A stretch of DNA of 64,000 nucleotides from Roseiterribacter gracilis (GTDB taxonomy: Bacteria > Pseudomonadota > Alphaproteobacteria > BOG-932 > Roseiterribacteraceae). The stretch lies in the NCBI GenBank assembly GCA_018332375.1, contig BOPV01000001.1, positions 1-64,000 on the forward strand, given 5' to 3'. How positions within the stretch are numbered: the stretch's first letter is position 1; each line of letters starts with the position of its first letter. The translations under genes and the position numbers were made by a program. This document shows, piece by piece, positions 47,266 to 57,801 of the stretch. Under the pieces are notes generated by a model. That model was not told the origin of the DNA. It saw only the letters and a program-made list of their open reading frames with translations, and did no database searches.

Positions 47266-48126
47266 TTATGGGCGCGGTTGTGCCACTGCGGTCGGGCTCC
47301 GCACAAGCACAGAGCGGGGCGGCGGGGCGGCCAGGATCGCGTCGATCAAGGCGCGCACCTCCTGGCGTGCGGCGACATGGCTCAAAGTCATGGAATGGCC
47401 GGTGTCCGATCCGAGGTCGAGCAGGGTCAGGCCCTTGAGGAAGAGTTCGCGGAAAATGACGCGTTCGCCGAAGCCGGGCGCCAGGCGAAAGCCGATCCGT
47501 TTTGCGAGCGCGGCCAGAATGTCCGCAATGACCCGTTTGTTCCGGCCTTCGACATGGCCCATGCGGTTGCGCATCACGATCCAGTCGATGGTTTGTCCAT
47601 CGCTCAACGCGCGCCGCTTGCGCTGCTCCCACACCATTTCGCTGTAGAGCGACGGTCCGGTGATGTTGTGCGTGTCGGGATCGATGCGCGCCAGCAGATC
47701 GAGATCGACGAAACTGTCGTTGATCGGCGTCACCAGCACGTCGGCGCGCGCATGCGCCAGTCGCGTCAGGTTGGAATCCGAACCCGGCGTGTCGAGCACG
47801 ATGAATTCGTAGGATCCGAAGCGGCCGATCGCAGCGTCAAGCTGGCGGCGCTCCTCTTCGTCGGCGTCGGCGACGACGGGCAGGGCGCTGCGCTGGATCG
47901 CGACCGTGGGCGGGGTTGGCAGGCTCTGATCGCGGCCGGCGAGATAGCGCGACAGCGATCCTTGCCGCGCGTCGAGATCAAGCGCCGCAACGCGTTTTCC
48001 GGCGCGCGCCAGCCCAACCGCAACATGCACCGCGGCGGTTGATTTGCCCGAGCCGCCTTTCTCGTTGCCGAAGACGATCAGTCGCGGACGCGTGGCACCC
48101 ATCATGGGTGCGGAAGTGGACATCAT
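47266..48126 (-). CDS. mipZ: MipZ-like division-site ATPase
   Basis: 286 residues. A ParA-type Walker A GNEKGGSGKST is at residues 20-30. NDSFVDLDLLARIDPDTHNI, PSLYSEMVWEQRKRRALSDG and VMRNRMGHVEGRN are MipZ features. In Caulobacter MipZ forms gradients from the ParB-bound poles and blocks FtsZ away from midcell. Several ATG codons lie at the start (48126, 48123, 48102), so the N-terminus is uncertain. Here it leads a unit with galU, ugd and the phosphomutase. Confidence 0.9.
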   Translation of the reverse strand: MMSTSAPMMGATRPRLIVFGNEKGGSGKSTAAVHVAVGLARAGKRVAALDLDARQGSLSRYLAGRDQSLPTPPTVAIQRSALPVVADADEEERRQLDAAIGRFGSYEFIVLDTPGSDSNLTRLAHARADVLVTPINDSFVDLDLLARIDPDTHNITGPSLYSEMVWEQRKRRALSDGQTIDWIVMRNRMGHVEGRNKRVIADILAALAKRIGFRLAPGFGERVIFRELFLKGLTLLDLGSDTGHSMTLSHVAARQEVRALIDAILAAPPPRSVLVRSPTAVAQPRP

Positions 48127-48139
48127 GCTTTCTCGAATT

Positions 48140-48174
48140 GCGCCGCTTCGGCGCTGACAGGAATGTTCCTGTCA
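48140..48174. promoter_or_regulatory. Two adjacent perfect palindromes upstream of mipZ
   Basis: GCGCCG-CTT-CGGCGC (48140-48154) abuts TGACAGGAATGTTCCTGTCA (48155-48174), whose 9-base arms are perfect around a central TG. They occupy the terC-mipZ gap 14 to 48 bases before the mipZ start. They may be an operator or mRNA structures; there is no T-run on either strand. Confidence 0.5.
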
Positions 48175-48197
48175 CTGCTAGCAGATTCGAGCGGATT

Positions 48198-48824
48198 TCA
48201 CCCAACGCCCAGATGCGGCGCCACTTCGCTCCAGCCGCGCCAGACCATGTCGCACGCGACGTAGAGAATGATCACCAGGCCGACATAGGCCAGCCAATGA
48301 TATTTCTGCAGCAGGCGCGAAATCGCGTTGGCAGCAAAGCCCATCAACACGACCGACAGCAACAGGCCGGTGATCAGCACGACCTGGTTGTCGCGCGCAG
48401 CACCCGCAACCGCGAGCACGTTGTCGAGCGACATCGAAACGTCAGCGGCGGCGATCGCAACGATCGCGCTACGTACGGATTTCGGCTTTTCCGGCGGCGG
48501 CGCGTTGTGCGGATCCAACGCTGCAGCCGATTTCTGCGCAGCCTGGTGGCGCAGCTCGCGCCAGAATTTCCAGCACACCCACAGCAGCAAAATACCGCCG
48601 GCAAGCGTGAGCCCGATGATGGCCAGCAACTGCACCGTCACCAGCGCGAACAGCACGCGCAGAATGACTGCGGCCGCGATGCCCCAGAAGATCACCTTCT
48701 TGCGCTGGTCGGCGGCGACCGATGCGGCGGCAAGGCCGACGATGATCGCGTTGTCGCCCGCCAGCACGAGGTCGATCATGATGACCTGGCCCAGCGCGAT
48801 CAAAAATTGGGTCCAGAATTCCAT
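48198..48824 (-). CDS. TerC-family integral membrane protein (YjbE type)
   Basis: 208 residues, about six membrane helices. The TerC motif QVIMIDLVLAGDNAIIVGLA opens it, and DVSMSLDNVLAVAGAARDN is the second acidic helix. Family members are linked to metal (Mn) export and tellurite resistance. It follows the nucleoside hydrolase gene by 22 bases. Confidence 0.92.
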   Translation of the reverse strand: MEFWTQFLIALGQVIMIDLVLAGDNAIIVGLAAASVAADQRKKVIFWGIAAAVILRVLFALVTVQLLAIIGLTLAGGILLLWVCWKFWRELRHQAAQKSAAALDPHNAPPPEKPKSVRSAIVAIAAADVSMSLDNVLAVAGAARDNQVVLITGLLLSVVLMGFAANAISRLLQKYHWLAYVGLVIILYVACDMVWRGWSEVAPHLGVG

Positions 48825-48846
48825 CTGTCAGATCCTCTTGTGGCGC

Positions 48847-49797
48847 TTACTGGACCGCGGCGGCGAGCGCTCCGATCCGTTCGAAGAGCCGATCGTAAAA
48901 GCCGCGCACGTCAGCCTGGTGCAAGACTAGAGCATTCGGGGCCTTTCCCGTAGTCCCCCACCAATCCATCACCGTCATGCCGGGGACGAGGTCGCTTTTG
49001 AGGTCGATATCGACCGCGACGCGCTTGCCCGTGAACAACTCGGGCCACAGCACGTAGGCGATCACGCAGGGGTCATGCAGCGGTCCGCCCGGCGTGCCGT
49101 ACTTTTTGCGGTCGTGCGCGCCGTAAAAGCTCAGCCATGCGGTCGCGGCCTTGCCGATACGGCCCGGCAGCTTGGCGACGCGCGCCAACTGCTCGTCGGT
49201 GGTCAGCACCGAATGCGTCAGATCCAGCGGCGCCAGGGTCACGTCGAGACCCGCGGTCATCACCACGTGGGCTGCGTGTGGATCGACCTGCATGTTGAAT
49301 TCGAGCGCCGGCGCGCTGTTGCCGCCGGCAAAGAAACTGCCCGCCATCGCAACCACCGAGCCGATATTGGCGGCGATGCGCGGTTCTTTGATCAGCGCCA
49401 CAGCCAGATTGGTCATCGGGCCCAGCAGGCACAGCGTGATGCCCGGGGTTGCCATCACCGTGTCGATCAGGAAATCGACAGCGTGCTGTTTCTGGGCCTG
49501 GATCGTCGGCGCGGGCAGCGGCACGTCGGCCAGCCCGTTATCGCCATGAACGCTCTCCGCCGTCTCGAGATGGCGCAGCAGCGGGCGCGGGCAGCCGGCA
49601 TAGACCGGGATCTCGGTCTTGCCTGCCAGCTCGCAGATCTGGAGCGCATTGCGGGTGGTCAGGTTGACTGGGACGTTGCCGGCCACGGTCAGGATCCCGC
49701 GAAGGTCCAGCTCGGGCGAGGCGAAGGTCAGCAGCAACGCGATGGCGTCGTCGAGACCGGGATCGGTATCGATCAGGATAGGGCGGGGCGATTTCAT
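48847..49797 (-). CDS. Inosine-uridine preferring nucleoside hydrolase family
   Basis: 316 residues from ATG 49797. The Ca2+/substrate motif is ILIDTDPGLDDAIAL (residues 7-21). LLGPMTNLAVALIKEP and EFNMQVDPHAAHVVMTAG are family features. It cleaves nucleosides to base and ribose. Upstream start to 49848 has no similarity. Confidence 0.93.
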   Translation of the reverse strand: MKSPRPILIDTDPGLDDAIALLLTFASPELDLRGILTVAGNVPVNLTTRNALQICELAGKTEIPVYAGCPRPLLRHLETAESVHGDNGLADVPLPAPTIQAQKQHAVDFLIDTVMATPGITLCLLGPMTNLAVALIKEPRIAANIGSVVAMAGSFFAGGNSAPALEFNMQVDPHAAHVVMTAGLDVTLAPLDLTHSVLTTDEQLARVAKLPGRIGKAATAWLSFYGAHDRKKYGTPGGPLHDPCVIAYVLWPELFTGKRVAVDIDLKSDLVPGMTVMDWWGTTGKAPNALVLHQADVRGFYDRLFERIGALAAAVQ

Positions 49798-49865
49798 GGA
49801 GCGCCGGGCGTAGCAGAGGCCTCCTGCTCGGGGCAATGGCAGGCCCACAACCGGACGACCATGCC

Positions 49866-49874
49866 TGTGGATAA
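49866..49874 (-). promoter_or_regulatory. DnaA-box match
   Basis: TGTGGATAA is the reverse complement of the consensus 9-mer TTATCCACA. It is a single perfect copy, with one degenerate TGTGGACA at 50041-50048. No cluster or AT-rich unwinding region was seen, so an origin is not supported. Confidence 0.4.
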
Positions 49875-50055
49875 GCCTGTCGACGGATTCAGAGGCCCAA
49901 TTTGGGGGTCGCTGGGAACAAAATGCCGCGGCAAAGGTGCGCTGCAGCTAAGCCATTGATCCGCTGGGGCGCTTCTGGGCGGATGCGAACCAATCCCGCC
50001 ATTTTCCAAAGAAAAACGACGAAGCCGCGCGAGACAGGCGTGTGGACAGCCACCC

Positions 50056-50086
50056 TTGACCTCAGCCGGTCGCGCTGTCAGATCAA
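50056..50086. promoter_or_regulatory. Imperfect inverted repeat upstream of the suf regulator, candidate operator or promoter
   Basis: TTGACCTCAGC on the left pairs imperfectly with GCTGTCAGATCAA on the right, about 42 bases before the Rrf2 start. TTGACC could also be a -35 element with a weak TCAGAT -10. It is the best candidate for autoregulation or iron control; neither is shown. Confidence 0.4.
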
Positions 50087-50128
50087 GCGTACCAATCTAG
50101 TCCTGTATGGGTATTCCCCGGGAGCAAG

Positions 50129-50593
50129 ATGATCCGGCTCAGCAAGCTCACGGATTACGCCGTCGTTGTCCTGTCACGCATGTCCCAGGACGCGGGGGCG
50201 GTGCATACCGCACCCGCCCTGGCGCGGTCTACAGGCGTGCCCGAACCAACCGTACAAAAATGCCTGAAGCTGCTCAGCAAGGCCGCTTTGGTGGCCTCGC
50301 GCCGGGGTGCTGCAGGCGGCTACGCGCTGGCCCGGCCGGCCGAAGCGATCAGCGTCGCCGAGATTATCGCCGCGATGGACGGGCCGATCGCGCTGACTGC
50401 CTGCGTTGACGGCGCATCGGGCGGCTGCGGCGTGGAGCGGGTCTGCGCAATGCGCGGTGGTTGGGACCGGGTCAATCGCGCCATCAAGGGCGCGCTGGAA
50501 AGCGTGACCTTGGCCGACATGGCGGCGCCGAGCTGCACGACACATTTACCGGGCGCATTGACGGATTTCATTCCGGCCGGCGCGGGGAACTGA
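50129..50593 (+). CDS. Rrf2-family SUF operon regulator
   Basis: 154 residues. The winged helix is [17 protein letters not shown] and [20 protein letters not shown], followed by [13 protein letters not shown]. Three cysteines, in [16 protein letters not shown] (spacing 7 and 5), could hold an Fe-S cluster as in IscR. As the first gene of the suf operon, 1 base before sufB, it probably senses cluster demand. Confidence 0.9.
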   Translation: MIRLSKLTDYAVVVLSRMSQDAGAVHTAPALARSTGVPEPTVQKCLKLLSKAALVASRRGAAGGYALARPAEAISVAEIIAAMDGPIALTACVDGASGGCGVERVCAMRGGWDRVNRAIKGALESVTLADMAAPSCTTHLPGALTDFIPAGAGN

Positions 50594-50594
50594 C

Positions 50595-52069
<1,475 letters not shown>

Positions 52070-52073
<4 letters not shown>

Positions 52074-52248
52074 AGACCTGGCTGCCGATCCTGGCGCTTA
52101 TCGTGCTCGTCGCAGTGCTGCGTGGGCTGCGCGTTCCGAATGAATGGTTGGTGATCGTCGCGACCACCGCGAGCGCTGCGCTCGTCTGGTTCGCGGTTGC
52201 AAAGCGTAAGGGCGGCGCGCAGCGCGCGTACCCGGGAGACAAGGAATA

Positions 52249-52249
<1 letters not shown>
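52070..52249 (+). CDS. Small two-helix membrane protein inside the suf operon
   Basis: 59 residues from ATG 52070. Hydrophobic segments are at about 4-18 ([15 protein letters not shown]) and 25-43 ([19 protein letters not shown]), then a basic tail [16 protein letters not shown]. It overlaps sufB by 4 bases (ATGA), and its TAA shares an A with the sufC ATG (TAATG). The tight coupling on both sides shows it is translated. The family is not recognised. Confidence 0.75.
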
Positions 52250-53003
<754 letters not shown>

Positions 53004-53007
<4 letters not shown>

Positions 53008-54242
53008 CACTGCACCAGGATTACGAACAGCGGCGCGGCTCCGCAGCGCCCGCTGCGCTGACGGCGTTGCGCGCGCGTGGTGCAGCCGATTTCGATCGGC
53101 TGGGCCTGCCGACGCCGCGCGTTGAGCGCTGGAAATATACGAACCTCGCACCGGTCGAGACGATGGCGTTGGTGCCGGGCGCAACCGATCCGTTGCCGGC
53201 CGCGTTGGTGGCGGGCGCCGATCGCATCGTGCTGGGTGCCAAGATCGAACGCAGCGTCGGTGCGCTGCCTGACGGCGTGCATCTCGGCTCGATCGCGGAT
53301 GCGCCTGACGCTGCGCGCGCGCTGCTCGGCACCTTGGCGTCGAGCGAAAGCGAAGCCTTGGTCGCGCTGAACGCGGCGCTCGCCGACGATGCGCTGGTCT
53401 TGTTCGTGCCCGCCGGCGTTGCCGTGCCGCGTCCGATCGAACTGATTGTGCCGGCACAGACCGGCGTCGCGTCCTATCCGCGCTTGCTCGTGGTGCTGGA
53501 AGCGAACGCCTCGGCGACGATCATCGAACGTCACGAAGGGGCGGGCGCCGGTTTCGTCGATCTGACAGCCGAGATCGCTTTGGGCGCGGGCGCCAAGATG
53601 CGCCACTGGCGCGTGCAGGTCGCGGGCGACGCGCGCCGCATCGTCACCAGCGCGGTGCGCGCCGGTGCGGACTCGTCGTATCGCGCGTTCACGCTGACCT
53701 TGGGCGGTCGGCTGGTGCGCAACCAGTGCGATGCGCGCGTCGACGGCGACAATGCCGAAGTCGAACTGGACGCGGCCTATGTGATCGGCGGCGACAGCCA
53801 TGTCGACACGACGACGCGCGTCGTGCACGGCGCGCTAAACGGCACGTCGCGCCAGACAGTCAAAGGCGTTCTCGACGGCCACAGCCGCGGCGTCTTCCAG
53901 GGCAAAGTGCTGGTGGAAGAGGGCGCGCAAAAGACCGACGGCTATCAGTTGAGTCGTGCGTTGCTTCTGTCGCGCGACGCCGAAGTCGACGTGAAACCGG
54001 AACTGGAAATTTACGCCGACGACGTCAAATGCAGCCACGGCGCAACGACCGGCCGGTTGGACGAAGACGCGCTGTTCTATCTGCGCGCGCGCGGCATTCC
54101 CGCGCAGGAAGCGCGCGCGCTGTTGGTTGAAGCGTTCGTGGCTGAAGCAATCGAGCGTGTCGACGACGAGACCGTACGCGCTGCATTGCTGGCCCTCGCG
54201 GCCGGCCGTCTGGCACGCGATCAACAGGAACTCGCAGCATGA
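53004..54242 (+). CDS. sufD: Fe-S cluster assembly protein SufD
   Basis: 412 residues from GTG 53004. Motifs are RVERWKYTNL at the start, then RQTVKGVLDGHSRGVFQGKV, QLSRALLLSRDAEVDVKPEL, EIYADDVKCSHGATTGRLDE and FYLRARGIPAQEARALLVEA. Paralogue of SufB in the scaffold complex. It overlaps sufC and sufS by 4 bases each. Confidence 0.95.
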
Positions 54243-55504
54243 GCCTGGCAAGCATCGACCCGCGCGCGCGGACCCCGCGCCTCAATCGCACCGTCGAACG
54301 GATCCGGCAGGATTTCCCGATCCTAGCGCGTACCGTGCACGGCAAACGACTTGCGTATCTCGACACCGCAGCATCGGCGCAAAAGCCCGAGCAGGTGATC
54401 GAAGCGATGAGCCGCTTCCAGCGCGAAGAATACGCCAACATTCATCGCGGCGTGTACGCGTTGAGCCAGGCTGCGACCGACCGGTTCGAAGCGGCGCGCG
54501 GCCGCGTCGCGCGATTCCTGAATGCGTCGTCGGCCGACGAAATCGTGTTCACGCGCAACACGACCGAGGCCATCAACGTCGTCGCGCAGAGCTGGGCGCG
54601 CAAGAATCTCAAAGCCGGCGACGAGATCGTGCTGACCGAGCTCGAACATCACGCCAACATCGTGCCGTGGCAGATGATCCGCGCCGAGACCGGTGCGGTG
54701 ATCAAGCCGATCCGAATTCACGATGACGGATCGCTCGATCTCGACCATGCGCGCTCGCTGATCGGACCGCGCACCAAGCTGGTCGCGTTTGCACATGTGT
54801 CGAACGCGCTGGGCACGGTGTTGCCAGTGCGCGAGCTTGTGCGTCTGGCGCGCGCGGTCGACGCAACCGTGCTGATCGACGGCAGCCAGGCCGTGCAGCA
54901 TATGGCGGTCGACGTGCAGGCGCTCGATCCCGACTTCTACGTTTTCACTGGCCACAAGCTGTACGGACCGACCGGCATCGGCGTGCTGTACGGCAAAGGC
55001 GCGGTGCTGAACGCCATGCCGCCCTATCAAGGCGGCGGCGACATGATCGAACGCGTCACCTTCGAACGCACCACGTTCAAGCCTGCACCGCACCGGTTCG
55101 AAGCGGGCACGCCCGCAATCACCGAGGCGATCGGCCTGGCGGCCGCCATCGACTATGTCGAGCAGATCGGCTTCGACTGGATCGGTCCGCACGAAGAAGA
55201 GCTGCTGACCGAAGCGACCCAGGCGTTGCTGGCGATCGACGGGCTGAAGCTGTGGGGTACCTCGGCGCAGAAGGCGAGCGTGCTGTCCTTCACGCTCGAC
55301 GGCGCGCACGCGCATGACGTGGCGACGATCCTCGACCAGCAGGGCGTGGCGGTGCGCGCCGGCCATCACTGCGCCCATCCGCTGATGGACCGGTTGGGCG
55401 TCGCGGCGACGTCGCGCGCCTCGATCGGCTTGTACAACGACCGCGCCGACATAGATCAGTTGGTTGCCGGCATCACCGCCGTGAAGCGAATTTTGAAACT
55501 ATGA
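54239..55504 (+). CDS. sufS: Cysteine desulfurase SufS
   Basis: 421 residues. The PLP lysine is in FTGHKLYGPTGIGVLYG; the catalytic cysteine is in RAGHHCAHPLM (about 380). It supplies sulfur from cysteine. It overlaps sufD and sufU by 4 bases each. No sufE was found, consistent with a SufU partner. Confidence 0.96.
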   Translation: MSLASIDPRARTPRLNRTVERIRQDFPILARTVHGKRLAYLDTAASAQKPEQVIEAMSRFQREEYANIHRGVYALSQAATDRFEAARGRVARFLNASSADEIVFTRNTTEAINVVAQSWARKNLKAGDEIVLTELEHHANIVPWQMIRAETGAVIKPIRIHDDGSLDLDHARSLIGPRTKLVAFAHVSNALGTVLPVRELVRLARAVDATVLIDGSQAVQHMAVDVQALDPDFYVFTGHKLYGPTGIGVLYGKGAVLNAMPPYQGGGDMIERVTFERTTFKPAPHRFEAGTPAITEAIGLAAAIDYVEQIGFDWIGPHEEELLTEATQALLAIDGLKLWGTSAQKASVLSFTLDGAHAHDVATILDQQGVAVRAGHHCAHPLMDRLGVAATSRASIGLYNDRADIDQLVAGITAVKRILKL

Positions 55505-55971
55505 GCGCCTCGGAAGATCTGCGCGACCTGTACCAGGAGATCGTGCTCGACCACGGCAAGCATCCGCGCAATTTGCGCAAGCCGGCCGAGGCGAACCGGA
55601 TCGGGCATGGCTACAACGCGATGTGCGGCGACAAGATCGACGTCTATCTGACGATCGGCAGCGACGGACGCATCACCGACGCCGCCTTTCAAGGGCAGGG
55701 CTGCGCGATCTCGACCGCGTCGGCCTCAATCATGACCGAAACGTTGAAAGGCTTCACCGAAGAAGAAGCCAAGTCGCTGTATCAAAGCGTGCATGCGCTG
55801 TGCACCGAAGACGATGCGGTGCTGCCGGACTCGCTCGACGACGACACGGCCGATCGGTTGATGGTGCTGGCGGGCGTGCGGCAATATCCGATGCGCGTGA
55901 AATGCGCGACCTTGGCGTGGCACACGATGCAAGCGGCGATTGATGGCCAGGCAAACGAGGTGTCGACGTGA
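55501..55971 (+). CDS. sufU: SufU-like sulfur-transfer/scaffold protein
   Basis: 156 residues of the IscU/NifU N-terminal fold. Three conserved cysteines: MCGDKIDV, GQGCAISTASASIM and VKCATLAWHTM. In Bacillus, SufU takes sulfur from SufS using a zinc site. It overlaps sufS and the next gene by 4 bases each. Confidence 0.93.
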   Translation: MSASEDLRDLYQEIVLDHGKHPRNLRKPAEANRIGHGYNAMCGDKIDVYLTIGSDGRITDAAFQGQGCAISTASASIMTETLKGFTEEEAKSLYQSVHALCTEDDAVLPDSLDDDTADRLMVLAGVRQYPMRVKCATLAWHTMQAAIDGQANEVST

Positions 55972-56342
55972 GCTCGGCTGAAATGATGAACGACGATGAC
56001 TCGGTGATGGAGCCGCCGCAGATTGTGGCGCCGCTCGAGCATCCGCTGTGGCCCGAGATCAAAGCCAAGCTGAAGACTGTCTACGATCCGGAAATCCCGG
56101 TGAACATCTACGAGCTGGGCCTGATCTACAAAGTCGAGCTCGGCGACGGCAACAACGCCAAAGTCGAAATGAGCCTGACCGCTCCGGGCTGTCCCGTCGC
56201 CGGCGAAATGCCGGGCATGGTGCAAGACGCGGTGCGTGCGGTGGACGGCATCGGCGACGTTGAAGTCGAGCTGGTTTGGGATCCGACCTGGGATCCGTCG
56301 CGCATGGCCGATACGGCTAAGCTGCAACTGAACATGTACTGA
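55968..56342 (+). CDS. SufT-like DUF59/MIP18 protein
   Basis: 124 residues. KLKTVYDPEIPVNIYELGLI and VEMSLTAPGCPVAGEMPGMV are DUF59 features; the cysteine in APGCPVAG is the conserved one. SufT-type proteins help Fe-S maturation. It overlaps sufU by 4 bases, and sufA follows after 12. Confidence 0.92.
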   Translation: MSSAEMMNDDDSVMEPPQIVAPLEHPLWPEIKAKLKTVYDPEIPVNIYELGLIYKVELGDGNNAKVEMSLTAPGCPVAGEMPGMVQDAVRAVDGIGDVEVELVWDPTWDPSRMADTAKLQLNMY

Positions 56343-56354
56343 GGAGGAATCGCG

Positions 56355-56693
56355 ATGGCGTTTCCCAATGCACTGACCTTGACCGAAGCGGCTGCGGAAC
56401 GCGTGAAAGCGCTGATGTCCAAAGCGGACACGGGCGTCATCGGCCTGCGCGTCGGCGTCAAAAGCCGCGGCTGCTCCGGCATGTCGTATCAGGTCGAATA
56501 CGCGACCGACGTGAAGAAGTTCGAAGAAGTGGTCGAGGACAAAGGCGTCAAGATCCTGATCGATCCCAAGGCCGTGATGTTCTTGCTCGGCTCCGAAATG
56601 GATTGGGTCGATGACAAGTTCAACGCGCGCTTCGAGTTCCGCAATCCGAACGAAAAAGGCCGCTGCGGCTGCGGCGAGAGCTTTCACGTCTAG
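56355..56693 (+). CDS. sufA: A-type Fe-S carrier SufA/HesB
   Basis: 112 residues with the A-type three cysteines: VKSRGCSGMSYQVEYA and GRCGCGESFHV at the end. SRGCSG and CGC are the HesB/IscA pattern. It delivers clusters to target proteins. GAGGAG precedes the ATG. It is the last gene of the suf operon; ErpA is a possible alternative. Confidence 0.92.
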   Translation: MAFPNALTLTEAAAERVKALMSKADTGVIGLRVGVKSRGCSGMSYQVEYATDVKKFEEVVEDKGVKILIDPKAVMFLLGSEMDWVDDKFNARFEFRNPNEKGRCGCGESFHV

Positions 56694-56778
56694 AAACGGA
56701 CATTGAAACAAACGCGGCGTTGTCGCCGCTTCCGGCTCGTCCCAGGATGTTCGCAACGAACAGCCAGGGGAGGAGCCT

Positions 56779-57801
56779 ATGTCCGAAACGCGCCGTAATT
56801 TTCTGAAGCTTGGCGCTGGTGTCGCCATCGCTGCAGCGTCCGTTGCAGGTCCCGCAATCGCAGCACCGCCGGGCGGCATCGAACATCCTCGTGTCTTGAG
56901 CTTCCGTCGCGGACAAGCTGCGCCGCGCGTCGGCGCACTGACCGCGTCGGGCCGCATCTGCGACGTCGGCGCTGCAGCCAAGAAAGCCGGTACCAAACTC
57001 TCCTTCGATCCGAACAGCATGGTGTCGTTGATCAGCGCCGGTCCACGTGCGCTCGACGAGGTGCGCGCGTTGCTGGCAAAGGGCGACGCCGACACGCTGG
57101 CACTTGCCGACGTCCGTCTGACCTCGCCGCTGCCGTCGCCGACGCGCAACATCTACGCGGTCGGCTGGAATTATCTCGAGCATTTCGAAGAAGGCGCTGC
57201 GCTGCGCGGACCCGGCGGTGCCGAGCTGCCAGAACATCCGGTGTTCTTCACCAAAGCGGTTGGCACGGTGAACGGTCCGTTCGATCCGATTCCGTACGAT
57301 CCTGCCGTGTCGACGTCGATCGATTGGGAATGCGAGCTGGCGATCGTCATCGGCAAGCGCGGCAAGAACATCCCGGAAGCGCGCGCGATGGACTACGTGT
57401 TCGGCTTCAGCGTCATCAACGACACGACGGCGCGCGACATTCAGCAGAAGAAGCATGGCGGCCAGTGGTTCAAAGGCAAAAGCCTCGACGGTCACGGTCC
57501 GATGGGCCCGTGGATCGTTCCGGCCGCCGGCGTCGACTACAACAATCTGCAACTGATCACGCGCGTGAACGGCGCCGTGAAGCAGGATTACAATACGAAG
57601 GCGATGTACTTCAAAGTACCGCGCATCGTGGCCGAACTTTCGGTCGGCATGGAACTCGAACCCGGTGACGTGATCGCGACGGGCACGCCGCCCGGCATCG
57701 GCTATGCGCGCAAGCCGCCGGAATTCCTGAAGCCCGGCGACGTGATGGAAACCGAGATCGTCGGCATGGGTACGCTGCGCAACGAGATCAAGTCGGTTTA
57801 A
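56779..57801 (+). CDS. Fumarylacetoacetate-hydrolase family protein with Tat signal
   Basis: 340 residues. The N-terminus TRRNFLKLGAGVAIAAASVA is a twin-arginine signal ending near AIA-AP. The FAH fold has WECELAIVIGKRGKN, VINDTTARDIQQKKHGG, GPWIVPAAGVDYNNLQ and GTPPGIGYARKPPEFLKPGD. The acidic metal ligands (Glu in WECE) are retained. Substrate is unknown. GGGGAGGAG lies 5 to 13 bases upstream. It overlaps the convergent dinB by 14 bases. Confidence 0.88.
   Translation: MSETRRNFLKLGAGVAIAAASVAGPAIAAPPGGIEHPRVLSFRRGQAAPRVGALTASGRICDVGAAAKKAGTKLSFDPNSMVSLISAGPRALDEVRALLAKGDADTLALADVRLTSPLPSPTRNIYAVGWNYLEHFEEGAALRGPGGAELPEHPVFFTKAVGTVNGPFDPIPYDPAVSTSIDWECELAIVIGKRGKNIPEARAMDYVFGFSVINDTTARDIQQKKHGGQWFKGKSLDGHGPMGPWIVPAAGVDYNNLQLITRVNGAVKQDYNTKAMYFKVPRIVAELSVGMELEPGDVIATGTPPGIGYARKPPEFLKPGDVMETEIVGMGTLRNEIKSV

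Larger units (their letters stand above)
49798..50128. other. 331-base divergent gap between nucleoside hydrolase and suf operon
   Basis: No gene was found. It contains a perfect DnaA-box 9-mer at 49866-49874 and an imperfect inverted repeat at 50056-50086 close to the Rrf2 gene. No RNA gene was recognised, and the remaining sequence shows nothing clear. Confidence 0.6.

Noticed and set aside
49798..50128. Possible replication origin because of the DnaA box.
   Set aside because: There is one perfect box only, no AT-rich unwinding region and no usual origin neighbour genes.
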